Source of the DNA: Thalassococcus sp. S3
Lineage (GTDB): Bacteria; Pseudomonadota; Alphaproteobacteria; Rhodobacterales; Rhodobacteraceae
Direction of reading: 5' to 3'
DNA length: 64,000 nucleotides
Assembly (NCBI RefSeq): GCF_004216475.1
Contig: NZ_CP022303.1
Span: 4,092,001 to 4,156,000 of the forward strand
In this document: in pieces, positions 35,541-44,676 of the stretch
How the letters are laid out: each line of letters opens with the position of its first letter
How positions within the stretch are numbered: the stretch's first letter is position 1
Translations under genes and position numbers: made by a program
The notes under the pieces: generated by a model
What the model was told of the DNA's origin: nothing
Database searches by the model: none
The model's input: only the letters and a program-made list of their open reading frames with translations

Positions 35541-38500
35541 ACAACGAAGACCAGCGCGACCGCCCCGGGGATAAAGAGCGCAAGGCTGCCTCTCATCCCG
35601 TCCAGGTCAGGCAGAAGGGTTGCAAGCGGCGCAGGCAATCCTCCGGTCACGGCGGTCCAGCCGACGGTCACGGCAAGCCAGGCGATGGACACGGCGAGCG
35701 CCGCGCTCACCGTCACGCGAACCGGTCGGTTGGTGCTGCGCAGCGCACGCCGCATCGCCGTCATTTTGCGACCGATATCGTATTGCACCGCGACAAGCGC
35801 CGGCACGATAAAAAGCACCAGCACCATGCCGAAGCCCAGACCAAAGACCAATGTGATCACCGTCGGCTTGAGGAACTGTGCCTGCTGCGATTGTTCGTAA
35901 AGAAGGGGCGTCAGTCCCAGAACCGTGGTCAGCGTCGTCAAAAGAACCGGTCTCAGCCTATCGCTGGCCCCCTCGATAATGGAGGGGATCAAACCGCGGT
36001 CCTGCGCGTATTCGTCGATCGTGGTCACCAGAACGATGGAATCGTTGATGATAATCCCGGTCATGCCAAGAAGGCCGACCACCGTGAACATGCTGAGCGG
36101 CACATCCCACACGAAATGTCCAAAGATCGTGCCCACCAGGCCAAACGGTATGATCGCCATCACGACCAACGGCCGGGTCCAACTTGAAAAGACCCACGCC
36201 AAAACGAGGAAAATGCCAGTCAGGCACAGGATCAGACCCGTCATGGCATCGTTGAGGAAATCGTCTTCCTGTTCGCTGAGGCCCGACAGGCGCCATTCCA
36301 CCTGTTTCTCGCTCGCGATGGTCGGCAGGATCTCGTCTTCAAGCGCCTGCATGATCTCCTCGGCGCGCTCCGGATTGTCTTCGGAGATATCGCCGGTCAC
36401 CGAAACAACACGAATGCCGTTTTCGCGGCGCACGGTCGAAAAGCCGGTGCGTTGTTCGACACTCACGATATCGGCAAGGGGTACGTATTGACCGCCGGGT
36501 GTGCGCATCTGGGTCCGTTCCAGGAAATCCGCCGTCAATTCTCCCTCTGGCAGTTCCACGCGGATCGTGGCGCTTCGCGGACCATCGGGATAGGTGGCCG
36601 CCTCCATCCCGTTCAGCCGGTTCCGCAGCGCGCGACCCAGCGCGTCAATCGTAAAGCCCAGGGCCTGGCCCTGCGGTGTCAGATCGAGGATCAGCTCTTC
36701 CTTGTCATAAGCTAGGTTGTCCTCCACCGCCGAAACCTCGGGATACCGCAGGAGCGCGGCCTGCAAGGCTTGGGACGCGCTTTTCAGCGTATCGACATCC
36801 GATCCGTAGAACTGGACATCCAAAGCGTCGCCTCCCGGGCCCGAACGCCATCCCCTGAAGGATACGGTTTCGACAAGTGGATGATGAATCACACGGTCCT
36901 GAAGCTCTCCGACAAAGGCGAAACTGGAATAAGGTCTGAGATCCGCGTCGATCAATTCGATCGAGATACCGCCAAGCATGTCGGTATCCTTGGCCTCGAC
37001 CCCTGACAGACCCCGGCCCGAATTGCCGCCGATCTCTGCCATGACATAGTCAAGCGGATTGGTTCCATAACGTTCGGCATATTCAGCGCCCAAAGCCTCT
37101 GTCGCGCGCTGCATCTCCCGCATCATCTCAAAGGTGTCCTCGCGGGTGGCGCCTTCGGCCATGGCAAAGTTGCCGGTCACCGACCCTCGCTCGGGCGCGT
37201 TGAAGAAACGCCACTGCACATCACCGCTGATAAACAGCGCCGCCTGACTGGCCAGCAGGACAACAGCGCCGGCCAGAACGGCGTAGCGGGCCCAGATCAC
37301 CCATGCCATGAACGGACGGAACAACCTGTCGCGCACCCAGCGAAAGCCGCGGTTCACGAACCGGCTGGGTTGATCGTACCAGCGCGTCTTTTCCGCGTGA
37401 ACGAGAGCATGCGCCATGTGGTTGGGCAGGATCAGAAAACACTCCACCAGTGAGGCAAGCAGCACCACGATCACCGTGAAGGGAATATCGCGGATCAGAT
37501 CGCCGAACCGCCCGCCGACGGCGACGAGACCGAAAAAGGCGATAACCGTTGTCAGGGTCGCGGCAAAAACCGGCATCGCCATCCGGCGGGCCGCGTTCTC
37601 GGCCGCGACGACCGGGTGTTCCCCAAGACGCTGAAACCGGTAATCGGCATGCTCTCCGACCACGATTGCATCATCGACCACAATGCCAAGCGTGATGATC
37701 AGACCGAAGAGGCTGATCATATTGATCGTGATACCCGCGGCGTACATCAATGCGATGGCCGCGAACATCGCGGCGGGTATGCCCGCGGCGACCCAAAACG
37801 CGGTTCTGGCATTCAGGAACAGAAACAGCAGGGCAAGAACAAGGCCAAGCCCCATCAGCCCGTTGTCCAGAAGTATATCAAGCCGGCCTGTGATCGCTTC
37901 GGCCCGGGTGCGGATCAGTTGGGCCGACACCCCTTCCGGCAGGCTCGCCTGCATCTGCGCCACGACGTCTTCGACGGTCCGTTGCACGTCGATGGCATCG
38001 CCCCTTTCGGAGCGGTCGACCCGGATCGACATGGCCGGATCGTCACCGACAAAGTAGCTGCGCACGCGGTCGACACCCTCGATCCGCACGGATGCCACAT
38101 CGCCAATCGTGAGCTTTGAGCCATCGGGGTTGGAGCGCAGCACGATTGCCGCAATGTCCGCAGGTGTGCGCTTTTCGGTGCCGGTGCGCACACGAGCGTT
38201 GGCGCCCGTGACGTCGCCCGCGGGATCGGCGTTCACCTCGGCGGCAATCGCCGCCGCGATTTCCGACATCTCGATATCATTCGCGATCAGATTGGAGGAC
38301 GGCACTTCGACCAGGGTCTGAGGCGCGACAAGGCCCCTGATTGTCGTGCGTGTCACACCGACGGTGAAAAGACGAACAATCAACTCATCCGCGAAAAGGC
38401 CGAGTTGTTGCGGGGAAATCGGCCCCGTGATCACAACATCCGTGACGCGGTCGCGCCAGGCGCCGCGCCGAACGCTGGGTTCTTCCGCATCCTCGGGCAA

Positions 38501-38878
38501 CGTTGTGATCGCATCCACCGTCGATTGTACGTCATCGGCGGCGCGCCCCATTTCCCAGCCCGGTTCGAATTCCAGCGTGATCGTGCCGGACCCTTCGCGT
38601 GAGATCGACTCAGACGTTTCAACACCGTCTATGGCCAAAAGCGAAGGTTCCAGGATCTGTATGATCGAACTGTCGACATCCTCGGGCCCGGCACCTTCCC
38701 ATTCGACACTGACCGTCACGTTGTCGACAACCACATCAGGAAAGAACTGCGCACGCATGTTGGGGATCGCGGCAATGCCCAGCACGATCAGCACGACCAA
38801 CAGCAGGTTCGCCGCCGTCCTGTGGCGGGTGAAATAGGATAGAATGCCGCTGGCTGCCCCGGGGATGTTGCGCGCCAT
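35486..38878 (-). CDS. RND family efflux permease
   Basis: A 1130-residue inner-membrane proton-driven pump (AcrB/MexF-like superfamily). N-terminal helix near residue 20, a large periplasmic loop to about 340, a block of helices ([21 protein letters not shown], then [42 protein letters not shown] with the proton-relay Asp pair), a second loop, and a final helix block ([20 protein letters not shown]). It acts with the adaptor encoded 3 bp upstream; the outer-membrane channel is not in the window. Substrates unknown. Confidence 0.95.
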   Translation of the reverse strand: MARNIPGAASGILSYFTRHRTAANLLLVVLIVLGIAAIPNMRAQFFPDVVVDNVTVSVEWEGAGPEDVDSSIIQILEPSLLAIDGVETSESISREGSGTITLEFEPGWEMGRAADDVQSTVDAITTLPEDAEEPSVRRGAWRDRVTDVVITGPISPQQLGLFADELIVRLFTVGVTRTTIRGLVAPQTLVEVPSSNLIANDIEMSEIAAAIAAEVNADPAGDVTGANARVRTGTEKRTPADIAAIVLRSNPDGSKLTIGDVASVRIEGVDRVRSYFVGDDPAMSIRVDRSERGDAIDVQRTVEDVVAQMQASLPEGVSAQLIRTRAEAITGRLDILLDNGLMGLGLVLALLFLFLNARTAFWVAAGIPAAMFAAIALMYAAGITINMISLFGLIITLGIVVDDAIVVGEHADYRFQRLGEHPVVAAENAARRMAMPVFAATLTTVIAFFGLVAVGGRFGDLIRDIPFTVIVVLLASLVECFLILPNHMAHALVHAEKTRWYDQPSRFVNRGFRWVRDRLFRPFMAWVIWARYAVLAGAVVLLASQAALFISGDVQWRFFNAPERGSVTGNFAMAEGATREDTFEMMREMQRATEALGAEYAERYGTNPLDYVMAEIGGNSGRGLSGVEAKDTDMLGGISIELIDADLRPYSSFAFVGELQDRVIHHPLVETVSFRGWRSGPGGDALDVQFYGSDVDTLKSASQALQAALLRYPEVSAVEDNLAYDKEELILDLTPQGQALGFTIDALGRALRNRLNGMEAATYPDGPRSATIRVELPEGELTADFLERTQMRTPGGQYVPLADIVSVEQRTGFSTVRRENGIRVVSVTGDISEDNPERAEEIMQALEDEILPTIASEKQVEWRLSGLSEQEDDFLNDAMTGLILCLTGIFLVLAWVFSSWTRPLVVMAIIPFGLVGTIFGHFVWDVPLSMFTVVGLLGMTGIIINDSIVLVTTIDEYAQDRGLIPSIIEGASDRLRPVLLTTLTTVLGLTPLLYEQSQQAQFLKPTVITLVFGLGFGMVLVLFIVPALVAVQYDIGRKMTAMRRALRSTNRPVRVTVSAALAVSIAWLAVTVGWTAVTGGLPAPLATLLPDLDGMRGSLALFIPGAVALVFVVYLCAELAAALSKSAARR

Positions 38879-38881
38879 GAC

Positions 38882-40333
38882 CTAGCCTCCCATCCGGGCT
38901 TCGATCCGCTCCACGATCCGCGTTGGTACCTGAGGCTCGGCAAGCTGCAGCAGCAGCCGCGCCTTGGTCACGTCCGGCATCCTGGTATTGGCTTCGACAA
39001 AGGCGACAAGTCTTGCCCGCCGCTCCTCACTTAGCTCCAGCATTGCCTGTTCCTCCGGGATGCCGTCATCCTCACGCAGCGGACGCACCTTAATCCCCGC
39101 CGCCAGAAGAGGGGTGCGTGCGGTCACGACAGATCGGCCCTCCAGACCCAGGCCGCGCACCAGAATATCGTCGCCCTGGCGGCGGATCAGATCGACGGGC
39201 AACATCTCAAGCCTTTCGTCGGCATCAAGTACCAGAACCGCGCCATCCGCCCCCAAAGCCGAAGCCGGCAGGCGCGCGACCCGGTCAACGACCGGTTCTT
39301 CCACCGAAACGGTCACAAAATCGCCGGTCTTGAAGCCCTGCGCCTGCTCCAGACGCGCGAACAGCAGGCGTCCTGTCTGCACATCGCCCACGCCCGCGCT
39401 GGCGCGATTGATCTGCCCGCTGGTCTGCAGATCAACCGCACCATCCAGCGTCACGACGACCCGTGCAGGCACCAAAAGGCCCGACGGACCAAGCAAGCGC
39501 GTAAACTGCGCGGTCGACACGCGAAACGACACCTCAAGGGCGTTGGGATCGACCAGCTCGGCGAGCTTTTCATTTTGCGACACCAGCCGTCCCTCGACCA
39601 CGGTGACATCGCTGAGACTGCCGCTGAAGGGGGCTGTGATCTCGGTATCGGCAAGGTCGCGCTCCGCTTCCTCCAATGCGATCCGGGTGCGGGATAGACG
39701 CGTTGCCGCAAGATCGACGCGGGCCTCCGCCTGCGCTTCGGCTTGCCGGCGGGAGAGGACGGATTGACGGGCCTGCGCCGCGGACAGCTCCGCCGCTTCA
39801 ACGGACGCAGCGGTGCCGACGCCGCGCGCCTCCAGATCGACCTGCCGCTGGAAGGCGCGATCCTGGAGGCTGGCCTGATCCTCCGCCGCTGCCAATTCAT
39901 CGCGCGCCAGGATCAACCCGCGATCCGCATCGCGCACCTCGGCCTCTGCATCCCGCAGATCGTTTCTGACCCGCTCCAAGGCCGCCTCGAGGTTGGCCGG
40001 ATCAATGCCCACCAACACATCGCCCTGCCCGACAACGCCACCCTCCACAAAACTGTCCGCCAAATGGATCACACGACCGCCGACGGCGGCCCGCATCTCA
40101 AGCGTGCGGCGGCTTTGGATCTGTCCGAAGGCCGTCAGGATGGGTGACACGCTTTCCAGCTGCGCCACCTGCACGTTCACGGCAAACACCCTCTCGCGCG
40201 CGGAGGGTGGACGCCGATCATCCGCCATGCGCGTTTGCACGGCGCCATAGACAAGCTGACCCGCGTAAATCAGCAAAGCCAGCGTAACCGACGCCAGAAA
40301 CACACCAATCAGACTTTGGCGCAAAAAGCGCAT
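38882..40333 (-). CDS. RND efflux periplasmic adaptor (membrane fusion protein)
   Basis: A 483-residue adaptor with an N-terminal signal-anchor (SLIGVFLASVTLALLIYAGQLVYG), a lipoyl-like half (RRTLEMRAAVGGRVIHLADSFVEGG), a long coiled-coil hairpin (about 115-225) and the second lipoyl half (ADTEITAPFSGSLSDVTVVEGRLV). The C-terminus has an extra region (EEQAMLELSEERRARLVAFVEAN). It links the RND pump to an outer-membrane channel. Directly upstream of the permease gene. Confidence 0.94.
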   Translation of the reverse strand: MRFLRQSLIGVFLASVTLALLIYAGQLVYGAVQTRMADDRRPPSARERVFAVNVQVAQLESVSPILTAFGQIQSRRTLEMRAAVGGRVIHLADSFVEGGVVGQGDVLVGIDPANLEAALERVRNDLRDAEAEVRDADRGLILARDELAAAEDQASLQDRAFQRQVDLEARGVGTAASVEAAELSAAQARQSVLSRRQAEAQAEARVDLAATRLSRTRIALEEAERDLADTEITAPFSGSLSDVTVVEGRLVSQNEKLAELVDPNALEVSFRVSTAQFTRLLGPSGLLVPARVVVTLDGAVDLQTSGQINRASAGVGDVQTGRLLFARLEQAQGFKTGDFVTVSVEEPVVDRVARLPASALGADGAVLVLDADERLEMLPVDLIRRQGDDILVRGLGLEGRSVVTARTPLLAAGIKVRPLREDDGIPEEQAMLELSEERRARLVAFVEANTRMPDVTKARLLLQLAEPQVPTRIVERIEARMGG

Positions 40334-40364
40334 CCCGGCCTATCCTTTACCACTCTACACAGCC

Positions 40365-40398
40365 TGGCATTAAGGTAGCGAGCCCCCAAAAAATGCCA
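40365..40398. promoter_or_regulatory. Inverted repeat upstream of the RND operon
   Basis: TGGCATT at 40365-40371 and AATGCCA at 40392-40398 are inverted with a 20-bp spacer, 32 bp upstream of the adaptor start. A repressor site is possible; there is no adjacent regulator gene. Confidence 0.35.
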
Positions 40399-40427
40399 AG
40401 CCACAAGGGTGTTAACGCTGAACCCCG

Positions 40428-40970
40428 CTATTTCCGGCGGTGATGTTCGTCGAGACGGGGCAAGATTTCGACAAAATTGCAAGGCCGGTGCCGGTAATCG
40501 AGTTGCAGACTCAGAATTTCGTCCCACGCGTCTTTGCAGGCGCCGGGGCTTCCGGGCAAGGCAAAAAGATATGTCCCGCCTGCAACCCCCCCGGTTGCCC
40601 GGGACTGGATCGCGGATGTGCCAATTTTGTTCATCGACACGATCGTGAAGACAGTACCAAACGCATCAATCTCTTTCTCATAGACGTCGCGATGCGCCTC
40701 GACCGTAACGTCACGCCCGGTTAGCCCCGTGCCGCCCGTTGAAATGACGACATCGATGTCGGGGTTGGCGATCCAGGTCCGAAGCTGGGCTGAGATCTCC
40801 GCCCGCTCATCCCGCAAAATCAGACGCTCGGCAACGACATGGCCCGCCGCCTCGATCCGGTCGACCAGCACCTGACCGGACCGGTCCTCGTCCAGGCTGC
40901 GGGTGTCCGAAACCGTCAAAACGGCAATCCGGATCGGAATGAAGTCCATGCTTTCGTCGATACGGCTCAT
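40428..40970 (-). CDS. moaB: Molybdenum cofactor biosynthesis protein B
   Basis: A 180-residue molybdopterin adenylyltransferase-like protein. IAVLTVSDTRSLDEDRSGQVL near 14-34, VISTGGTGLTGRDVT near 75-89 and GTYLFALPGSPGACKDAW near 132-149 are the MoaB/MogA fingerprints. It follows a LysE-type exporter by three bases, so the two and the glycosylase upstream form one transcript; the other Moco genes are in two other places in the window. Confidence 0.95.
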   Translation of the reverse strand: MSRIDESMDFIPIRIAVLTVSDTRSLDEDRSGQVLVDRIEAAGHVVAERLILRDERAEISAQLRTWIANPDIDVVISTGGTGLTGRDVTVEAHRDVYEKEIDAFGTVFTIVSMNKIGTSAIQSRATGGVAGGTYLFALPGSPGACKDAWDEILSLQLDYRHRPCNFVEILPRLDEHHRRK

Positions 40971-40973
40971 GAT

Positions 40974-41597
40974 TTAACGCCCCGCGCTTAGGGCAACGCG
41001 TGCGGCAAGGGCGCCGAATACGGTTGCCGACAGGATCCGCAAACCGCGTTCGATCGTCGGGTTGCGCGTCAGGGCAGCACCGATGCCGCCGGCGGTCAGG
41101 CCAACGGCGGCTTTCACGGCGAAGCCAAGTATCGCGATGATGCCACCGAACAGCATGAATTGTGGCAGGATCGCGCGGGCGGGATCCACGAATTGCGGGA
41201 TAAACGCCAGGATGAACAGGATTACGGCCGGGTTCGACATGTTCACAATCAGTCCATCCCGGAAGGCACGGGACGGACGCACCGCCCGCCCCCCTTGGGT
41301 CAGGGGCGTGTTCAAAGTCTTCCAAGCCAACCAAAGCAGATAAGCGACCCCCAGCCAACGGATAACCCCGAAAAGCCAGGGCGCGGCAGCCACCAGCGCG
41401 CCCAGACCGGCGCCCGCCAAGGCTGCGTTCACAAAGGCGCCGGTCGCGATCCCGGCCGACGCAGCGACCGCAGCACGACCTCCGCCGCGCAGACCCTGGG
41501 CTAGTGCGAACATCATGTCCGCCCCCGGTGTCAGAACCAGCGCAAGAACAGCCGGCACAAATGCCAGAAGCGTGATCGGATCGACTGGCAGCATCAT
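40974..41597 (-). CDS. LysE family amino acid/metabolite exporter
   Basis: A 207-residue membrane protein with five to six helices. The N-terminal FVPAVLALVLTPGADMMFALAQGLRGG is the RhtB/LysE signature. Substrate unknown. The start overlaps the uracil-DNA glycosylase stop (ATGA); the longer frame upstream is not the protein. Confidence 0.92.
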   Translation of the reverse strand: MMLPVDPITLLAFVPAVLALVLTPGADMMFALAQGLRGGGRAAVAASAGIATGAFVNAALAGAGLGALVAAAPWLFGVIRWLGVAYLLWLAWKTLNTPLTQGGRAVRPSRAFRDGLIVNMSNPAVILFILAFIPQFVDPARAILPQFMLFGGIIAILGFAVKAAVGLTAGGIGAALTRNPTIERGLRILSATVFGALAARVALSAGR

Positions 41598-42361
41598 GTC
41601 GTCACCCTCACCTTGAGTTCGAGAAGATCGGCCCAGGCATCCCGTTTGGCAGCCGGATTGCGCAACAGATAAGCCGGATGAAACATCGGTAGCACAGGCT
41701 TGCCCAACGCCTCGACCCAGTTCCCGCGCAATCGGGTTATACCACGTTTTCCCAGAACGGCCTGACAACTGATATTGCCCATCAACACCAGGATATCCGG
41801 CGCCGCAAGCGCCACATGTCTTTCCAGGAACGGCTTCAACATGCCGATTTCCTCGGGCTTCGGATCCCGGTTCTGCGGTGGACGCCAAGGCAGCACATTG
41901 GTGATATAGACGTCCCGGTCGCGGCTCATATCTGCGGCGGCCAGCATGCGATCCAGCAATTGGCCTGCCCGTCCGACAAATGGACGCCCTTCGCGATCCT
42001 CGTCCCGACCGGGCGCCTCTCCGATGATCATCACGCGTGCGCCCGCCCTGCCGTCCGAAAACACCAGGTTTCGCGCGCCTTTCTTGAGCTCACAATGTTC
42101 GAAAGCGCCCATTTGCGCGCGTAACGCCTCAAGCGTTTCGGCTTGTGCGGCCATGTCCTTTGCGATCGCGACGGGATCCTCAGCCAAGGCCATAGGGGCG
42201 GGAGCCGACTTTGGCTCTGACAACGGCTTTGCATTCGGTTTCGGCGCAGACGCTGCAAGCGTGTAACGATCCACCGGTGCGTCGCCGATGGCCTCGGTTG
42301 CGCCGAGTTCAATTTGCCACTCAAGCATGGCGGTCAGGGTATGGCGGTCCAACGTTTGCAT
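41594..42361 (-). CDS. Uracil-DNA glycosylase, family 4-like, lacking cluster cysteines
   Basis: A 255-residue base-excision repair enzyme. The catalytic motifs are present: GEAPGRDEDREGRPFVGRAGQLLD (114-137), TNVLPWRPPQNRDP (154-167) and HPAYLLR (228-234). Residues 1-85 are a variable, Ala/Pro-rich extension. Family 4 members bind a 4Fe-4S cluster through four cysteines, but this protein has only Cys90 and Cys199. The second and third positions are replaced (for example MLKPFLERH where a Cys normally precedes PFL). So the usual cluster cannot form. Coupled to the LysE gene. Confidence 0.87.
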   Translation of the reverse strand: MQTLDRHTLTAMLEWQIELGATEAIGDAPVDRYTLAASAPKPNAKPLSEPKSAPAPMALAEDPVAIAKDMAAQAETLEALRAQMGAFEHCELKKGARNLVFSDGRAGARVMIIGEAPGRDEDREGRPFVGRAGQLLDRMLAAADMSRDRDVYITNVLPWRPPQNRDPKPEEIGMLKPFLERHVALAAPDILVLMGNISCQAVLGKRGITRLRGNWVEALGKPVLPMFHPAYLLRNPAAKRDAWADLLELKVRVTT

Positions 42362-42545
42362 CCCCGCTAAGCTAGAACCGCTTCTGTCCAAGGTAAATGG
42401 GTCAGACGGCCATCACCCCACCTGCGCCGGCGGGGAACGGGCTTTCGCAGCGATCCGAGCCCTAGCTTGACCTTCTTGGCAGGATCGCCTCTTCGGCTCA
42501 TAAGGCCGTCCGTCAAGTCTGTCTGCGGCAGACGCCCGAAGATTG

Positions 42546-42601
42546 GCAGTCTCCGACTTGCTGCCGTTGTGCAGTCTGACTATAAGACGCGCGCAGACTG
42601 C
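42546..42601 (+). promoter_or_regulatory. pyrB promoter with repeated GCAGTCT motif
   Basis: TTGCTG (42558-42563) and TATAAG (42581-42586), 17 bp apart, form a good promoter with a start expected near 42593. GCAGTCT occurs at 42546-42552 and 42571-42577, and GCAGTCTG at 42571-42578 is inverted as CAGACTGC at 42594-42601, so the repeat flanks the -10 element. A regulator could block the promoter by binding there. A further GTCTGC-G-GCAGAC palindrome lies at 42521-42533. Confidence 0.6.
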
Positions 42602-42611
42602 GGAGAGGTTC

Positions 42612-43559
42612 ATGTCCTTTGATCACCGTCATCTTTTGGGGATCGAACAACTCAAACCGCATGACATATTGGCAATTCTTGATCTGGCCGACGAGTATGT
42701 CAGCCTGAATCGCAGGGCCACCAAGCATTCCGATGCGCTTTCGGGCCTCACTCAGATCAACATGTTCTTTGAGAACTCGACGCGCACGCAGGCTTCGTTC
42801 GAGATTGCCGGCAAACGTCTGGGTGCTGACGTCATGAACATGGCGATGCAGGCAAGCTCCATCAAAAAGGGCGAGACCCTGATCGACACGGCGATGACGC
42901 TGAATGCGATGCATCCCGATCTGCTGGTGGTCCGGCATCCGCAGTCGGGCGCCGTCGATCTTCTGGCCCAGAAGGTCAATTGCGCGGTGCTGAACGCGGG
43001 TGACGGGCGTCACGAACACCCGACCCAAGCGCTTCTCGACGCGTTGACGATACGACGGGCCAAAGGGCGGCTGCATCGCCTGAACATCGCCATTTGCGGG
43101 GACATCGCGCATTCCCGGGTGGCGCGCTCGAACATCCTGCTGCTTGGCAAGATGGAAAGCCGCATTCGCTTGATCGGCCCGCCGACATTGATGCCGTCGG
43201 GCATCTCCGACTTTGGCGTCGAGGTTTATGACGACATGCGCTCAGGGCTCGAAGATGTCGACGTTGTGATGATGTTGAGACTGCAGAAAGAGCGGATGGA
43301 TGGCGGCTTTATCCCGTCGGAGCGCGAATATTATCATCGCTTCGGACTGGACGCTGAAAAGCTCAGATGCGCCAAGCCCGATGCCATCGTCATGCATCCC
43401 GGACCGATGAACCGCGGCGTTGAAATCGACGGGGAAATCGCGGACGACATCAACCGCTCGGTCATCCAGGAGCAGGTAGAGATGGGCGTGGCCGTCCGCA
43501 TGGCGGCGATGGATCTGCTGGCGCGCAATCAACGCGCGGACATGGCGCTTGCCCAATGA
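42612..43559 (+). CDS. pyrB: Aspartate carbamoyltransferase catalytic subunit
   Basis: A 315-residue enzyme making carbamoyl-aspartate in pyrimidine synthesis. Carbamoyl-phosphate site [24 protein letters not shown] near 50-73, [12 protein letters not shown] near 138-149, and the Asp-binding [11 protein letters not shown] near 265-275. GGAGAGGTTC precedes ATG 42612. No pyrI is present; its likely partner is the degenerate dihydroorotase downstream. Three unknown genes follow, each overlapping the preceding stop. Confidence 0.97.
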   Translation: MSFDHRHLLGIEQLKPHDILAILDLADEYVSLNRRATKHSDALSGLTQINMFFENSTRTQASFEIAGKRLGADVMNMAMQASSIKKGETLIDTAMTLNAMHPDLLVVRHPQSGAVDLLAQKVNCAVLNAGDGRHEHPTQALLDALTIRRAKGRLHRLNIAICGDIAHSRVARSNILLLGKMESRIRLIGPPTLMPSGISDFGVEVYDDMRSGLEDVDVVMMLRLQKERMDGGFIPSEREYYHRFGLDAEKLRCAKPDAIVMHPGPMNRGVEIDGEIADDINRSVIQEQVEMGVAVRMAAMDLLARNQRADMALAQ

Positions 43560-44092
43560 GCGTTACAATGGTCATCCCCCGGGGCGAACGCGGCATGGTG
43601 CATGTCTTTCACGTCGATCGCCCCGACGCTGAGCTTTCAAATCTCGAAGAGGGCCGGATTGGAGGCGCCCTTCTGGGTGTTAACGGGATCGTCGCGGATC
43701 AGCTTGAACTCTTTCCCGTTCGCAATCTCGAAGGTTTGGGGTTGTCAGGTTACCTGACCGAAGGCCACGGCATCGCAGACAGCGAAATTGCAGCCGATGC
43801 ATCACAGCTCGACCTGTTGGAGGGTTATGTGCTTCTTGTGCGTTCGGCGGCCATATCCCCTTCCGGCGGCACGCTCAGCCTCGCCTCCGGGGTGTCGCAT
43901 ATCGCCACCTATCCAGAGGAACGCACTGATTGGAGCGCGGGGCCAATCGAAGCGACAAGTGCCAAACCTCATACCGGGTCGACCAGATCACCGCGTGAGG
44001 CGCGCGCCGAAGCGCGCAGGATGGGCGGCACGGTGTTTACGATCTTCATGGTTCTGATCGGACTGGTGCTTCTGGCGGTTCTGCTCATATGA
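43556..44092 (+). CDS. Unknown protein with C-terminal membrane helix, coupled to pyrB
   Basis: A 178-residue protein with a soluble N-terminal part rich in [25 protein letters not shown] and a C-terminal basic stretch and helix ([22 protein letters not shown]). It appears to be a tail-anchored cytosolic protein. Start overlaps pyrB stop (ATGA). No family recognised; the position suggests a conserved link with pyrimidine synthesis or membrane lipid genes, but that is inference. Confidence 0.7.
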   Translation: MSVTMVIPRGERGMVHVFHVDRPDAELSNLEEGRIGGALLGVNGIVADQLELFPVRNLEGLGLSGYLTEGHGIADSEIAADASQLDLLEGYVLLVRSAAISPSGGTLSLASGVSHIATYPEERTDWSAGPIEATSAKPHTGSTRSPREARAEARRMGGTVFTIFMVLIGLVLLAVLLI

Positions 44093-44472
44093 CCACAAAA
44101 ACCTTCAGACCGGATCGTGCCACGTATGTCCGTGCCCATGCCTGGATGGCGGCAATCGGCATGGCGGGGGCGATGGTGGTACTTTGGCTGATCGGCAGCC
44201 CTCATATCTGGACCGGGGCCTTGGCGGGGCTTGCAGCGATCGGGCTGCGAGGCTGGTATCTTGCCTCTGAAGAGCTTGCCGCAGAATGGGCAATCGACGG
44301 TAATGCCCTGACTGGCCCGGGGGACCAGCGGGTGCCGCTTTCCTCCATTGCGCAGGTGCGGACGATGGGAGGGTATGTGCAGGTAATCACCGAGAGCGGG
44401 AGCAAGTATCTCATCAAGTATCAATCGGACCCTGCCGCCACCAAGTCTTCTATCGAAGGGGCCCGACAATGA
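44089..44472 (+). CDS. Membrane protein with PH-like C-terminal domain, unknown
   Basis: A 127-residue protein: two hydrophobic helices (residues about 15-35 and 40-55), then a small beta-rich domain (WAIDGNALTGPGDQRVPLSSIAQVRTMGGYVQVIT), which resembles bacterial PH-like domains found in membrane proteins. Start overlaps the previous stop by 4 bp. Function unknown. Confidence 0.7.
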   Translation: MTTKTFRPDRATYVRAHAWMAAIGMAGAMVVLWLIGSPHIWTGALAGLAAIGLRGWYLASEELAAEWAIDGNALTGPGDQRVPLSSIAQVRTMGGYVQVITESGSKYLIKYQSDPAATKSSIEGARQ

Positions 44473-44573
44473 CAGATCCGAAACCCGATCCGAAACTTGC
44501 CGGTCGCATCGCGATGATCGTTCTGGTGCTGATGTTTGCGTTCGTCGGCGTCATGATATGGATCGGGGGCTAG
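44469..44573 (+). CDS. 34-residue membrane peptide
   Basis: A short gene: MTDPKPDPKLAGRIAM then one transmembrane helix (IVLVLMFAFVGVMIWIGG). The ATG overlaps the preceding TGA (ATGA), the same coupling as the two genes before it, which is the main support. It is too short to assign, but it is a good candidate for a real small membrane protein of the pyrB transcript. Confidence 0.55.
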   Translation: MTDPKPDPKLAGRIAMIVLVLMFAFVGVMIWIGG

Positions 44574-44676
44574 TCAAAATGACCGCAACCGATGGTTTGG
44601 ACCGGCATCTGTCAGAAGAGCGCCGCACGGGTCGATGCCATGCACGCCATGGATCAGCGCTGGAAATAAGGTGGAC

